Assembly (NCBI GenBank): GCA_004558535.1
Contig: SFCP01000108.1
Coordinates: forward strand, 1 to 6,085
Direction: 5' to 3'
Origin: Bacteroidales bacterium
GTDB taxonomy: Bacteria; Bacteroidota; Bacteroidia; Bacteroidales; Bacteroidaceae
DNA length: 6,085 nucleotides
This document shows, in pieces, positions 1-6,085 of this stretch. The notes below the pieces were generated by a model, which worked only from the letters and a program-made list of their open reading frames with translations, was not told the origin of the DNA and ran no database searches. The first letter of the stretch is position 1. Each line of letters starts with the position of its first letter. The position numbers were made by a program, and so were the translations under genes.

Positions 1-268
1 GGGCCAACTGCAATTCGAAGTCATACAGTACCGCTTGGAGAACGAATACAACGCCAAGTGCCGGTGGGAGCCCATCAGCCTCTACAAGGCCTGTTGGATA
101 GAAAGCGATGATGAGGCCGAACTGGAGGCCTTCAAGAAACGTAAATACCAATACATGGCCTGCGACCGCGAGGGTAGGGATGTATTCCTGGCTGACTCGG
201 GCTACGTACTGCAAATGGCGCAAAATGACTTCAAGCACATACGTTTTCACTTTACGAGCGAATTCTGA
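1..268 (+). CDS. prfC: Peptide chain release factor 3 (RF3), C-terminal fragment
   Basis: RF3 is a cytoplasmic GTPase that removes RF1 or RF2 from the ribosome after peptide release. Only the last 88 codons are present; reading starts in frame at position 2 and ends at TGA 266-268, so the G domain lies outside the window. The visible part matches the C-terminal domain of RF3: it opens with GQLQFEVIQYRLENEYNAKC, the counterpart of the GVLQFDVVVARLKSEYN stretch of the E. coli protein. It continues with an aromatic, acidic segment (YKACWIESDDEAELEAF), and ends with LADSGYVLQMAQNDFKHIRF and HFTSEF, which follow the E. coli ending (LRLAQERYPDVQFHQTREH). A TTG at 35 is only an internal codon, not a start. 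The 83 bases to the next gene hold no recognisable terminator or -7 element, so the next gene may be co-transcribed. The identification rests on remembered family sequence, and the match is strong throughout. Confidence 0.93.
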   Translation, partial: GQLQFEVIQYRLENEYNAKCRWEPISLYKACWIESDDEAELEAFKKRKYQYMACDREGRDVFLADSGYVLQMAQNDFKHIRFHFTSEF

Positions 269-351
269 CAGCCACAAAGGAGATAGAGGGAGCATCTGCG
301 TCTGAGTATCCGGTAAATAACTGATTTCACAAAGAATAAAGAGGTTTGTGC

Positions 352-919
352 ATGCAGAAGCGTAGCCCTGAAGAACTGTTCAATACACTGACACACCTTG
401 CCGGCGTAGTCCTTACGTTAGCATTGGCCTGGGTCATCCTGCGCATGGGCTATCGTGCCACGTGGCAGCATGCCTTTGGTGTGACATTCTTTACGGTGGG
501 CATGCTTCTCATGTTTGCATTCAGCACGCTGTACCGTGATGATAGCCGCTTCCTATACCCCGATATGTGTCGGTGTGGTGGGCGGTGCAGTGGGATGGAC
601 GGTTTTCTCGCTGTTGTGGGCCGCCGTATTGGGCGGTGTGTTTTTCAAGGTGTTTGTGCCGCCCGGCCGTTACCCGCGCCTCTCCTTGCTGCTTTATTTG
701 GTGATGGGCTGGAGTGTAGTCTTCATAGCCGAGCCGGTGTATCAGCGAATGCCACTATCGGCGCTGTGTGGGATATTGTCAGAGGGATTCTTCTACACCT
801 CCGGCACTTACTTTTTCGTTCACGATGACCGTCCTTGGTACCACGGGCTGTGGCACCTGTTTGTGCTGTTAGGCGCCATATCACATTGGGCGGCAGTCCT
901 CCTGGTTCTGCAATCATAG
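352..919 (+). pseudogene. Hemolysin III / YqfA-type (PAQR-like) membrane protein, broken by internal deletion and frameshift
   Basis: The family consists of seven-helix inner-membrane proteins of about 215 residues with a conserved metal-site architecture; the physiological role in bacteria is unclear. The start is ATG 352, with GAGG at 341-344 seven bases upstream. The first part (352-534) reads MQKRSPEELFNTLTHLAG, containing the family's E-x2-N-x3-H motif, followed by membrane helices up to FAFSTLY. The second part lies in another frame (536-919). It starts VMIAASYTPICVGVVGG, continues with hydrophobic helices (GWTVFSLLWAAVLGG, LSLLLYLVMGWSVVFIAEP), and ends with the C-terminal HGLWHLFVLLGAISHWAAVL motif. 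Between STLY and VMIAASYTP, intact relatives have about 21 residues carrying the His of S-x3-H and the Asp of the DH motif. Here one base remains, so about 62 bases are missing and the frame is lost. The translated product from 352 would run out of frame to a stop at 828 (158 residues). The lack of further stops in the correct frame suggests recent loss. An assembly collapse is the main alternative. Confidence 0.85.
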
Positions 920-1015
920 TCGCCTCCCAAGATATACACCTATTTATAATATTGACCTGCATCAAGATTTTTAAGCCTTGCGTGGGCTTACTTCTATATT
1001 CCTGATGATTTTTCG

Positions 1016-1023
1016 TATATTTG
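1016..1023 (+). promoter_or_regulatory. Bacteroidota -7 promoter element upstream of the beta-galactosidase gene
   Basis: TATATTTG at 1016-1023 fits the Bacteroidota -7 consensus TAnnTTTG exactly. The -33 element is weak: about 20 bases upstream there is only TTCT (992-995) rather than TTTG. Transcription from here would give a leader of roughly 65 bases before ATG 1095. The whole 175-base gap (920-1094) holds no other coding sequence that I can support. Confidence 0.5.
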
Positions 1024-1094
1024 CCCAAAGTCTTGACATCTTACCATTGTTCCAACAGTCAGAAAAACATAAAACCTTACATGCATCCGACAAT

Positions 1095-3437
1095 ATGAAA
1101 CAGAAAATGACGTTGCTTGCTGCATTCTTTGTCATACTATGTGGCTTCGCAGTAGCACAGGAGTTCAAAATTGAGAATGGGAAATTCCTGCTCGACGGCA
1201 AACCGCAGCAATTCATTTGCGGCGAAATGCACTACCCCCGTATACCGCAGGAATACTGGCGCGACCGCATCCGCCGAGCCAAGGCCATGGGTATCAACAC
1301 AGTATCGACCTATGTCTTTTGGAACATTCACGAGCGACAACCGGGCGTATTTGATTTCAAGGGGCAAGCCGACTTGGCCAAATTTATCAAGATTTGCGGA
1401 CAGGAGGGCATGCACGTTATCCTGCGTCCCGGTCCCTACGTCTGTGCCGAATGGGATTTCGGCGGTTACCCTTATTGGTTGCAAAACGAAACCGGCATGG
1501 TGTGGCGCAGCGACAACCCCGCATTTCTCGCTGCCTGCAAGCGCTACATCGACCGGTTGGGCAAGGAGGTTGCTTCGCTCACAGTGACCCATGGAGGGCC
1601 TATCCTGATGGTACAGGTAGAAAACGAATACGGCTCCTACGCTTCCGACAAGGTCTATTTAGGTAAGTTGCGCGACATGCTGCGCGATGCCGGGTTCGAC
1701 GTACCCCTCATCACCTGCGACGGAGCCGGCCAGATGCCCAATGGCTACGTGGAGGGAGCACTACCCACCATCAATGGCGCCGTCGGCCAAGAGGTAATTA
1801 CAACCATAGACCGCTACCACAAAGGCGGCCCGTACTTTGTCGCCGAATTTTACCCGGCATGGTTCGACGTGTGGGGGAAAGCACATTCCCGCCGCGACTA
1901 CCACAATCCCGCCGAACAGTTGGACTGGATGTTAGGACACGACATCTCCGTCAGTATGTACATGTTTCACGGCGGCACAAACTTCGCCTACACCAACGGC
2001 GCCAACAACAGCTACGGCTATGAGCCACAACCCACCAGCTACGACTACGATGCCCCGCTCGGCGAATACGGCAATCCCACACCGAAATACTACGCTTTCC
2101 GCGAAGTCATTCAGCGCCATCTGCCCGATGGCGTCACGCTCCCCGATGTGCCTGCCCTCAATCCCATCGCCACTTTCCCCACCGTCGAACTCACCGAGTC
2201 CGCACCGCTATCTGCCGCTTTCACCAAACGGATACACAGCGAACGGCCACTGACAATGGAAGCCGCAGGCATAGACTTCGGCTACATACACTACGAGACC
2301 ACCATCCCCACTGCCACAAAGGGCACACTCCTGCTGAAGGAAGTACGCGATTATGCCGTAGTCAGCGTAGACGGGAAAATCGTGGGGAGCCTGGATCGCA
2401 GGCATCGTCAAAACAAGATGGAAGTTGACATCCCCGCAGGGGCAAAGCTTGAGATTTTGGTGGAAAACGTCGGGCGCGTGAACTACGGACCCGACCTGCT
2501 CAAAAACCTGAAAGGCATCACCGAAGCAGTCTTGCTCAACGGCAAGGAAATCCACGGCTGGACCGTCACCCCACTGCCGCTATATGCCTCCGTGGCCAAA
2601 GGCGGCGATGCGCAGAAGGGCTTGAAAAAAGCATTCCGTCCCGTCAGCGGCACACCGGACGAACCCACATTCTTCCGCGGAACGTTCCACTTGGACCAAG
2701 CCGGCGATGTATTCCTCGACACACGCGGTTGGTGCAAAGGCGCCGTCTGGGTCAACGGACACAGCATCGGCAAATATTGGCACGTGGGACCGCAGCATAC
2801 ACTCTACGTGCCCGGTCCGTGGCTCAAGAAGGGCAAGAACGAGGTTATTGTACTCGACATAGAGCCGACGGGACACCACAGCGTGACCGGACTGCCAGCC
2901 CCCATACTCGACTCACTCGGTGTGGACAAGAACCGCCGCGTTGCCGCCAAGCGTGAGGCCCTGGGCACGCCCATCCTCGATGCAGGCGATGTCATTGCCA
3001 CCCTGCAGATGGAGCAGAAAGCCGGACCGCAGCAGTTCGCACTGTCCCAGCCCGCCACACTGCGCCATATCTGTCTGGAAATCACATCCTCCTATGACGG
3101 AGAAAACTCCTGTCTCTCCGAGCTCACGCTGTTGGGAGCCGACGGCCGGCCTGTGGGCAAGGACGCATGGAAAGTGGTCTACGTCAGCAGCGAAGAACCC
3201 ATAGAGGGAGATGCCGAGCAACTCTTCGACACAGACACCAACACCTACTGGCATTCGCGCTGGAATGGAAAACGCCTGCCCTATCCCCATATCCTTATCA
3301 TAGACTTGGGCGAAATCCAAACCATATCCGGCATCTGCCTGAGCCAGCGACAGGATGTCATGCCCGGTGCCGTCAAGGACATCAAGGTCTATGGCCGTCC
3401 TCAATTCTTTCTGTTCCACGCCGAAGGACAGAAATAG
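1095..3437 (+). CDS. Secreted GH35 beta-galactosidase with C-terminal discoidin (F5/8 type C)-like domain
   Basis: This is a 780-residue retaining glycoside hydrolase of family 35 that removes terminal beta-galactose from glycans, probably in the periplasm or at the cell surface. ATG 1095 is chosen because it gives a clean signal peptide (KQK, hydrophobic core TLLAAFFVILCGFA, likely cleavage after AVA at 21). The frame is open back to 978, but that part does not resemble protein. There is no lipobox: the Cys is preceded by VIL. The TIM barrel covers about 25-345, with the acid/base Glu178 in VQVENEYGSY, the nucleophile Glu251 in VAEFYPAWFDVWG, and the substrate-side stretches RPGPYVCAEWDFGGYP (111-126) and MFHGGTNF (290-297). 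Beta-sandwich domains follow: one near 380-460 (VVSVDGKIVGSLDRR) and a galactose-binding-like one near 525-592 (VWVNGHSIGKYWHVGPQ, then TLYVPGPWL). Residues about 640-770 look like an F5/8 type C domain (LFDTDTNTYWHSRW, then PHILIIDLG) and may bind carbohydrate. The gene has its own promoter-like element and terminator. The exact linkage cleaved cannot be told from sequence. Confidence 0.95.
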   Translation: MKQKMTLLAAFFVILCGFAVAQEFKIENGKFLLDGKPQQFICGEMHYPRIPQEYWRDRIRRAKAMGINTVSTYVFWNIHERQPGVFDFKGQADLAKFIKICGQEGMHVILRPGPYVCAEWDFGGYPYWLQNETGMVWRSDNPAFLAACKRYIDRLGKEVASLTVTHGGPILMVQVENEYGSYASDKVYLGKLRDMLRDAGFDVPLITCDGAGQMPNGYVEGALPTINGAVGQEVITTIDRYHKGGPYFVAEFYPAWFDVWGKAHSRRDYHNPAEQLDWMLGHDISVSMYMFHGGTNFAYTNGANNSYGYEPQPTSYDYDAPLGEYGNPTPKYYAFREVIQRHLPDGVTLPDVPALNPIATFPTVELTESAPLSAAFTKRIHSERPLTMEAAGIDFGYIHYETTIPTATKGTLLLKEVRDYAVVSVDGKIVGSLDRRHRQNKMEVDIPAGAKLEILVENVGRVNYGPDLLKNLKGITEAVLLNGKEIHGWTVTPLPLYASVAKGGDAQKGLKKAFRPVSGTPDEPTFFRGTFHLDQAGDVFLDTRGWCKGAVWVNGHSIGKYWHVGPQHTLYVPGPWLKKGKNEVIVLDIEPTGHHSVTGLPAPILDSLGVDKNRRVAAKREALGTPILDAGDVIATLQMEQKAGPQQFALSQPATLRHICLEITSSYDGENSCLSELTLLGADGRPVGKDAWKVVYVSSEEPIEGDAEQLFDTDTNTYWHSRWNGKRLPYPHILIIDLGEIQTISGICLSQRQDVMPGAVKDIKVYGRPQFFLFHAEGQK

Positions 3438-3508
3438 GGGAGAGATAAAGAATTTGGGCATCGCAGTATCCATCATCAGATGATAAGGCGAGCATCACAA
3501 GCTGAGAA

Positions 3509-3553
3509 CCGCAAGACACTTGGGGAAAAGCCCCCAGTGCCTTGTGGTTTTTT
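3509..3553 (+). terminator. Intrinsic terminator after the beta-galactosidase gene
   Basis: A long hairpin pairs CCGCAAG (3509-3515) with CTTGTGG (3541-3547, one G-T pair), CACT (3517-3520) with AGTG (3536-3539), and GGGG (3522-3525) with CCCC (3531-3534). The loop is AAAAG, with two single mismatches in the stem. It is followed directly by six T (3548-3553). It lies 71 bases after the stop at 3437 and separates this gene from the next one on the same strand. Confidence 0.88.
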
Positions 3554-3660
3554 GTGTATGTGCGCTCCATTCTCCCGTTTTTCAGCTTTTTACGCCTGCC
3601 AAAAGTGACAACTTTCGGTGATTTGCTGTGCTGCGGTGGCTCCATCTCGCAGATAATGTA

Positions 3661-3668
3661 TAAATTTG
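3661..3668 (+). promoter_or_regulatory. Bacteroidota -7 promoter element upstream of the LysM gene
   Basis: TAAATTTG at 3661-3668 matches TAnnTTTG. It sits 20 bases before ATG 3689, which would leave a very short leader. No good -33 TTTG is at the usual distance; the only nearby TTTG (3622-3625) is about 35 bases upstream, which is too far. Its position just after a terminator and before a two-gene run supports the call. Confidence 0.5.
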
Positions 3669-3688
3669 CGGCATAAAATAGAACGACT

Positions 3689-5242
3689 ATGATGGTTTTC
3701 CTGAAAAAAAACTTGCAGACAGTTGTGGTCTTTTGGCTAATCCTCTTCGCCTTTCTCCCCCTGATTGCCCAGGGGCAAGCGGTACAGCACACGGTACAAA
3801 GGGGAGAAACCCTGTATCGCATATCACATACTTACGGTGTCACGATAGAACAGTTGACGGCCGCCAATCCGGGACTGACGCCGGAAACGCTGAAGGCAGG
3901 TGCCACGCTCCGCATTCCTGCGGGAGGCAAGGCACAGGCTGCAGAGCCTGCAACTGCACACACTGTGCCCAGTGGTGATCTGCCGGACACCTGCCGCACC
4001 ATGCACAAGGTGAAACGGAAAGAAACGCTGTGGAGCATCGCTCGGCAATACGGACTGACGCCCGAGGACCTGCTGCGGGCCAATCCGGGAACACCAACCG
4101 ACGGCTCGCTGAAAAAAGGCAGTATGCTGTGCATCCCTTACCCGCACAGGGAGACGACGGTGACACCCGTGGTTTCCGCGGGATATGAGGAGCTACGGGT
4201 GGCTGTGCTTCTGCCACTGACAGCAAACGGACTGGTGGGCGACAGGAGCCTGGACTTCTACAGAGGCTTCCTAATGGCGGCCGACCTCCTGAAAAAAGAG
4301 GGCAAGAAAATCACAATCTACGCCTACGATGAACCTGCAGCAAACGCATCGCCCGCAACGATTTTACAGGAAATCAGAAAAAACAGCATACAGTTGGTGA
4401 TTGGTCCGCTCTATCTGGAACATATTGGGGACGTGGCCGACTTTGCAAAACAAAACAAGGTGAAGGTGCTAATTCCATTTTCCAGCAAGACACCATTGGT
4501 GAACAGCAATGAACAATTGTTCCTGCTCAACGCTTCGGAAACCAAGAAGCACGAATTTGCAGCCAACCTGTTCCTGAACTACTTCAAGAAAAAGACAAAG
4601 GTCGTCTTTGTGGGTAACGAGGCTGCGGGGGATGAACGCGCCTTTACAACCTACCTGCGGCAACGATTGGTCGAAAAAAATATACCTGTGGCCCTATTGC
4701 CGGATAATTTTACCTCCTCGCAATTAGCGGCACAGACGATTGACGGACACACGCTGGTCCTTGTGTATCACTCCTCGACGCCAGCAACACGGGAGAAAGC
4801 CGCACACGCTGTAAGCGCATTCCGAAAGGATTATCCCCAGGTGGACGTGGCGCTATTCGGCTACCCTGAATGGCAGATAGAAAGCGGTCCGAAGCGACAA
4901 GACCTGCACGATGCCAACACCTACCTGTTCACCCATACTTTCTACAACCCTTGGTCCGAGGCAACCCGGCGTGTGACGAACGATTACAAGCGCTGGTTTC
5001 ATCAGGATATGCCCGAAGAGACACCGCGCATGGCGCTGTTGGGCTATGACTGCGGCACGGTGATGCTCAGAGGACTCTCTGTCTACGGAAAAGATTTTTC
5101 AGTACAGGACCTGCAGCTTCCGCTGCTGCAAAGTGACATAGCCTTTAGCCGCGTGGGCGAAAACGGCGGTTACGTCAACAGCAGTCTGTGGTTCATTCAT
5201 TATCGCCCGGACGGCAACCTCGAGAAGGTGGCAGGCAAGTAG
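3689..5242 (+). CDS. Exported protein with two LysM repeats and a type 1 periplasmic-binding fold
   Basis: A 517-residue envelope protein that probably binds peptidoglycan through LysM repeats and carries a ligand-binding type domain. The start may be ATG 3689 or ATG 3692 (adjacent Met codons). A signal peptide covers about 1-31 (KK, core TVVVFWLILFAFLPLIA, possible cleavage after GQA). LysM 1 spans about 34-77 (HTVQRGETLYRISHTYGV, then LRIP) and LysM 2 about 106-150 (HKVKRKETLWSIARQYGL, then LCIP). From about 165 to 512 the sequence follows the type 1 periplasmic-binding fold: ELRVAVLLPLTANG at its start, FYRGFLMAADLL, LVIGPLYLEHIGDVADFAKQ, VKVLIPFSSKTPLV, then the second lobe (KKKTKVVFVGN, DVALFGYPEW, ALLGYDCGTVML). 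The same fold occurs in substrate-binding proteins and in the cell-wall regulator LpoA, and LysM/binding-fold fusions are known as conserved Bacteroidota proteins of unknown ligand. No ABC permease or ATPase lies beside it, so uptake is unlikely. The next gene follows after 12 bases and is probably co-transcribed. Confidence 0.88.
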   Translation: MMVFLKKNLQTVVVFWLILFAFLPLIAQGQAVQHTVQRGETLYRISHTYGVTIEQLTAANPGLTPETLKAGATLRIPAGGKAQAAEPATAHTVPSGDLPDTCRTMHKVKRKETLWSIARQYGLTPEDLLRANPGTPTDGSLKKGSMLCIPYPHRETTVTPVVSAGYEELRVAVLLPLTANGLVGDRSLDFYRGFLMAADLLKKEGKKITIYAYDEPAANASPATILQEIRKNSIQLVIGPLYLEHIGDVADFAKQNKVKVLIPFSSKTPLVNSNEQLFLLNASETKKHEFAANLFLNYFKKKTKVVFVGNEAAGDERAFTTYLRQRLVEKNIPVALLPDNFTSSQLAAQTIDGHTLVLVYHSSTPATREKAAHAVSAFRKDYPQVDVALFGYPEWQIESGPKRQDLHDANTYLFTHTFYNPWSEATRRVTNDYKRWFHQDMPEETPRMALLGYDCGTVMLRGLSVYGKDFSVQDLQLPLLQSDIAFSRVGENGGYVNSSLWFIHYRPDGNLEKVAGK

Positions 5243-5254
5243 TTTCCTTACGAT

Positions 5255-5983
5255 ATGAGAGCAATGAAGAATATCCGTATATATTTGGCTGTCATAGCAT
5301 TTACTTTCTCCACCTTGATAAATGCTCAAATTGGCGAACGGCGAGATGGATTGGCCCTTGGCGTCAATGCCGGCATGACATGGAACACCGTGGCCTTTAC
5401 CCCTACCATCCAGCAAAAGCAGCTGATGGCACCCACCTTTGGTATAACCTTCCGAGTGACCAGCGAAAAATACTTCGCCACGGTCTGCGCATTCCAAGTA
5501 GAATTGAATTATGCCCGCCTGGGGTGGAAAGAGGACATTGTGAGCAGTCAGAACCAGCCGCTGCCCGATACCTATCAGCGGCAGTTGGACTACATCGAGA
5601 TGCCCCTGTTGGCCCGACTGGGATGGGGTAGGGAGGAACGCGGCATGATGGGCTACATAGTGGCTGGTCCACAATTGGGAGTCTGCTTGGGTGAAAAGGA
5701 GAAATATGGCGCCACGTGGACGTGCAACGAAGCCGGCGAACCCGACCGACCCAACGGTATGTTTGCCCAATATGGACTTCCTATCGACCGGAAATTCGAT
5801 TATGGCATCACTGCAGGACTGGGCGGCGAACTAAATACACGCGCGGGGCACTTCATGCTGGATGCACGCTACTATTACGGACTGGCGGACCTGTTCAAGA
5901 ATGGGAAAAAAGATGTATTCGACCGCTCTAACCACGGCACCATACTATTGAAATTCACCTATCTGTTTGATTTGCGAAAATAA
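5255..5983 (+). CDS. Outer-membrane beta-barrel protein, PorT-like family
   Basis: A 242-residue small outer-membrane barrel protein. A signal peptide is clear (MRAMKNIRIYLAVIAFTFST, likely cleavage after INA at 24). The mature part is built of alternating, aromatic-rich strands: LALGVNAGMTWNTVAF (33-48), APTFGITFRVTS (59-70), FQVELNYARLGWKED (80-94), YIEMPLLARLGW (113-124), GYIVAGPQLGVCLG (133-146), DYGITAGLGGEL (182-193), FMLDARYYYGLADLF (200-214) and TILLKFTYLFDL (229-240). This layout, with the YIEMP segment and the ARYYYGL segment, is typical of the OMP_b-brl_2 group often labelled PorT family. It does not look like the true type IX secretion PorT, so no symbol is given. The start may be ATG 5255 or ATG 5264; neither has a clear ribosome-binding site and both keep the signal peptide. 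Twelve bases separate it from the LysM gene, which points to an operon. Function is unknown. Confidence 0.83.
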   Translation: MRAMKNIRIYLAVIAFTFSTLINAQIGERRDGLALGVNAGMTWNTVAFTPTIQQKQLMAPTFGITFRVTSEKYFATVCAFQVELNYARLGWKEDIVSSQNQPLPDTYQRQLDYIEMPLLARLGWGREERGMMGYIVAGPQLGVCLGEKEKYGATWTCNEAGEPDRPNGMFAQYGLPIDRKFDYGITAGLGGELNTRAGHFMLDARYYYGLADLFKNGKKDVFDRSNHGTILLKFTYLFDLRK

Positions 5984-6016
5984 AAAGCCTACCGTCAAGT
6001 TAGAAGTGCAACAAAA

Positions 6017-6071
6017 CCTCCGCCCTCCTTCGTCCTTGGAGCGTAGCGGAAAGGGCGAAGGAGGGCGGAGG
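6017..6071. repeat. Long GC-rich inverted repeat; candidate terminator or dispersed intergenic element
   Basis: CCTCCGCCCTCCTTCG (6017-6032) is perfectly repeated in reverse complement at 6056-6071. The pairing goes on inside with one T-G pair and four more pairs (6033-6037 with 6051-6055), giving a 21-pair stem and a 13-base loop (6038-6050). On the + strand no T run follows the stem. On the - strand the stem is followed by TTTTGTT (complement of 6010-6016), so it could terminate a gene arriving from the right on the - strand. It could also stop or protect the mRNA of the LysM/barrel operon, whose stop is at 5983, or be a repeated intergenic palindrome. Confidence 0.8.
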
Positions 6072-6085
6072 ACATCGTGTATAGT

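Noticed and set aside
530..545. Programmed frameshift in the hemolysin III gene.
   Set aside because: A frameshift alone would not explain the missing ~20 residues with the central conserved motif, and no slippery run is present.
515..919. ATG 515 as the start of a separate intact 134-residue membrane protein.
   Set aside because: The first residues (MHSARCT) are out-of-frame sequence of the hemolysin III N-terminal half; there is no ribosome-binding site, and the homology begins only at VMIAASYTP.
972..990. Small hairpin TAAGCC/GGCTTA with a 7-base loop after the hemolysin III remnant.
   Set aside because: The stem is only six pairs and no T run follows on either strand, so it is not a supportable terminator.
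1033..1038. TTGACA, like a sigma-70 -35 box.
   Set aside because: No TATAAT-like element follows at about 17 bases, and Bacteroidota promoters use different consensus elements.
978..1094. Possible N-terminal extension of the beta-galactosidase to a TTG at 978.
   Set aside because: The extension would bury the signal peptide starting at 1095 and would run through the promoter-like element at 1016-1023.
2913..3476. A 187-codon open frame on the - strand.
   Set aside because: It is the antisense of the discoidin-like end of the beta-galactosidase, which has convincing domain motifs on the + strand.
5099..5770. A 223-codon open frame on the - strand.
   Set aside because: It overlaps the end of the LysM gene and most of the barrel gene, both with clear family features on the + strand; its translation resembles no family I know.
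1..6085. Defence system, CRISPR array, tRNA/rRNA, insertion sequence or phage genes.
   Set aside because: No repeat-spacer pattern, transposase or phage protein motifs, or RNA gene sequences were seen on either strand.

Overview
The window looks like a piece of a Bacteroidota chromosome, most likely order Bacteroidales (Bacteroides/Prevotella-type). The support is promoter-like elements of the Bacteroidota -7 form (TAnnTTTG), genes without clear Shine-Dalgarno sequences, a GH35 beta-galactosidase of gut-Bacteroidales type, a secreted LysM plus type 1 periplasmic-binding-fold protein, and an outer-membrane beta-barrel of the PorT-like class. All recognisable genes lie on the + strand. The genus cannot be fixed from the sequence alone.

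Layout. Positions 1-268 hold the last 88 codons of prfC (peptide chain release factor 3); the rest lies to the left of the window. Positions 352-919 hold a hemolysin III/YqfA-type (PAQR-like) membrane protein gene that is broken. An internal deletion of about 60 bases at about 534-536 removes the central conserved motif and shifts the frame, although the two ends of the protein are still well conserved. Positions 920-1094 are a leader region with a good -7 promoter element. Positions 1095-3437 encode a secreted 780-residue GH35 beta-galactosidase with a C-terminal discoidin-like domain. It is followed by a strong intrinsic terminator (3509-3553), so it appears to be a single-gene transcription unit. 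After a second -7 element (3661-3668) comes a probable two-gene operon: a 517-residue exported protein with two LysM repeats and a type 1 periplasmic-binding fold (3689-5242), and 12 bases later a 242-residue outer-membrane beta-barrel protein (5255-5983). The window ends with a long GC-rich inverted repeat (6017-6071).

Working together. The first two genes have no evident link to the rest. The beta-galactosidase would release terminal galactose from glycans outside the cytoplasm; no SusC/SusD, regulator or other carbohydrate gene is visible beside it. The LysM protein and the barrel protein are both predicted to be envelope proteins and probably act together or at least are made together, one at the peptidoglycan and one in the outer membrane; their exact role is unknown. 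I see no defence system, CRISPR array, tRNA, rRNA or insertion sequence. The most notable items are the deleted hemolysin III gene, the LysM/binding-fold plus barrel pair, and the terminal inverted repeat.
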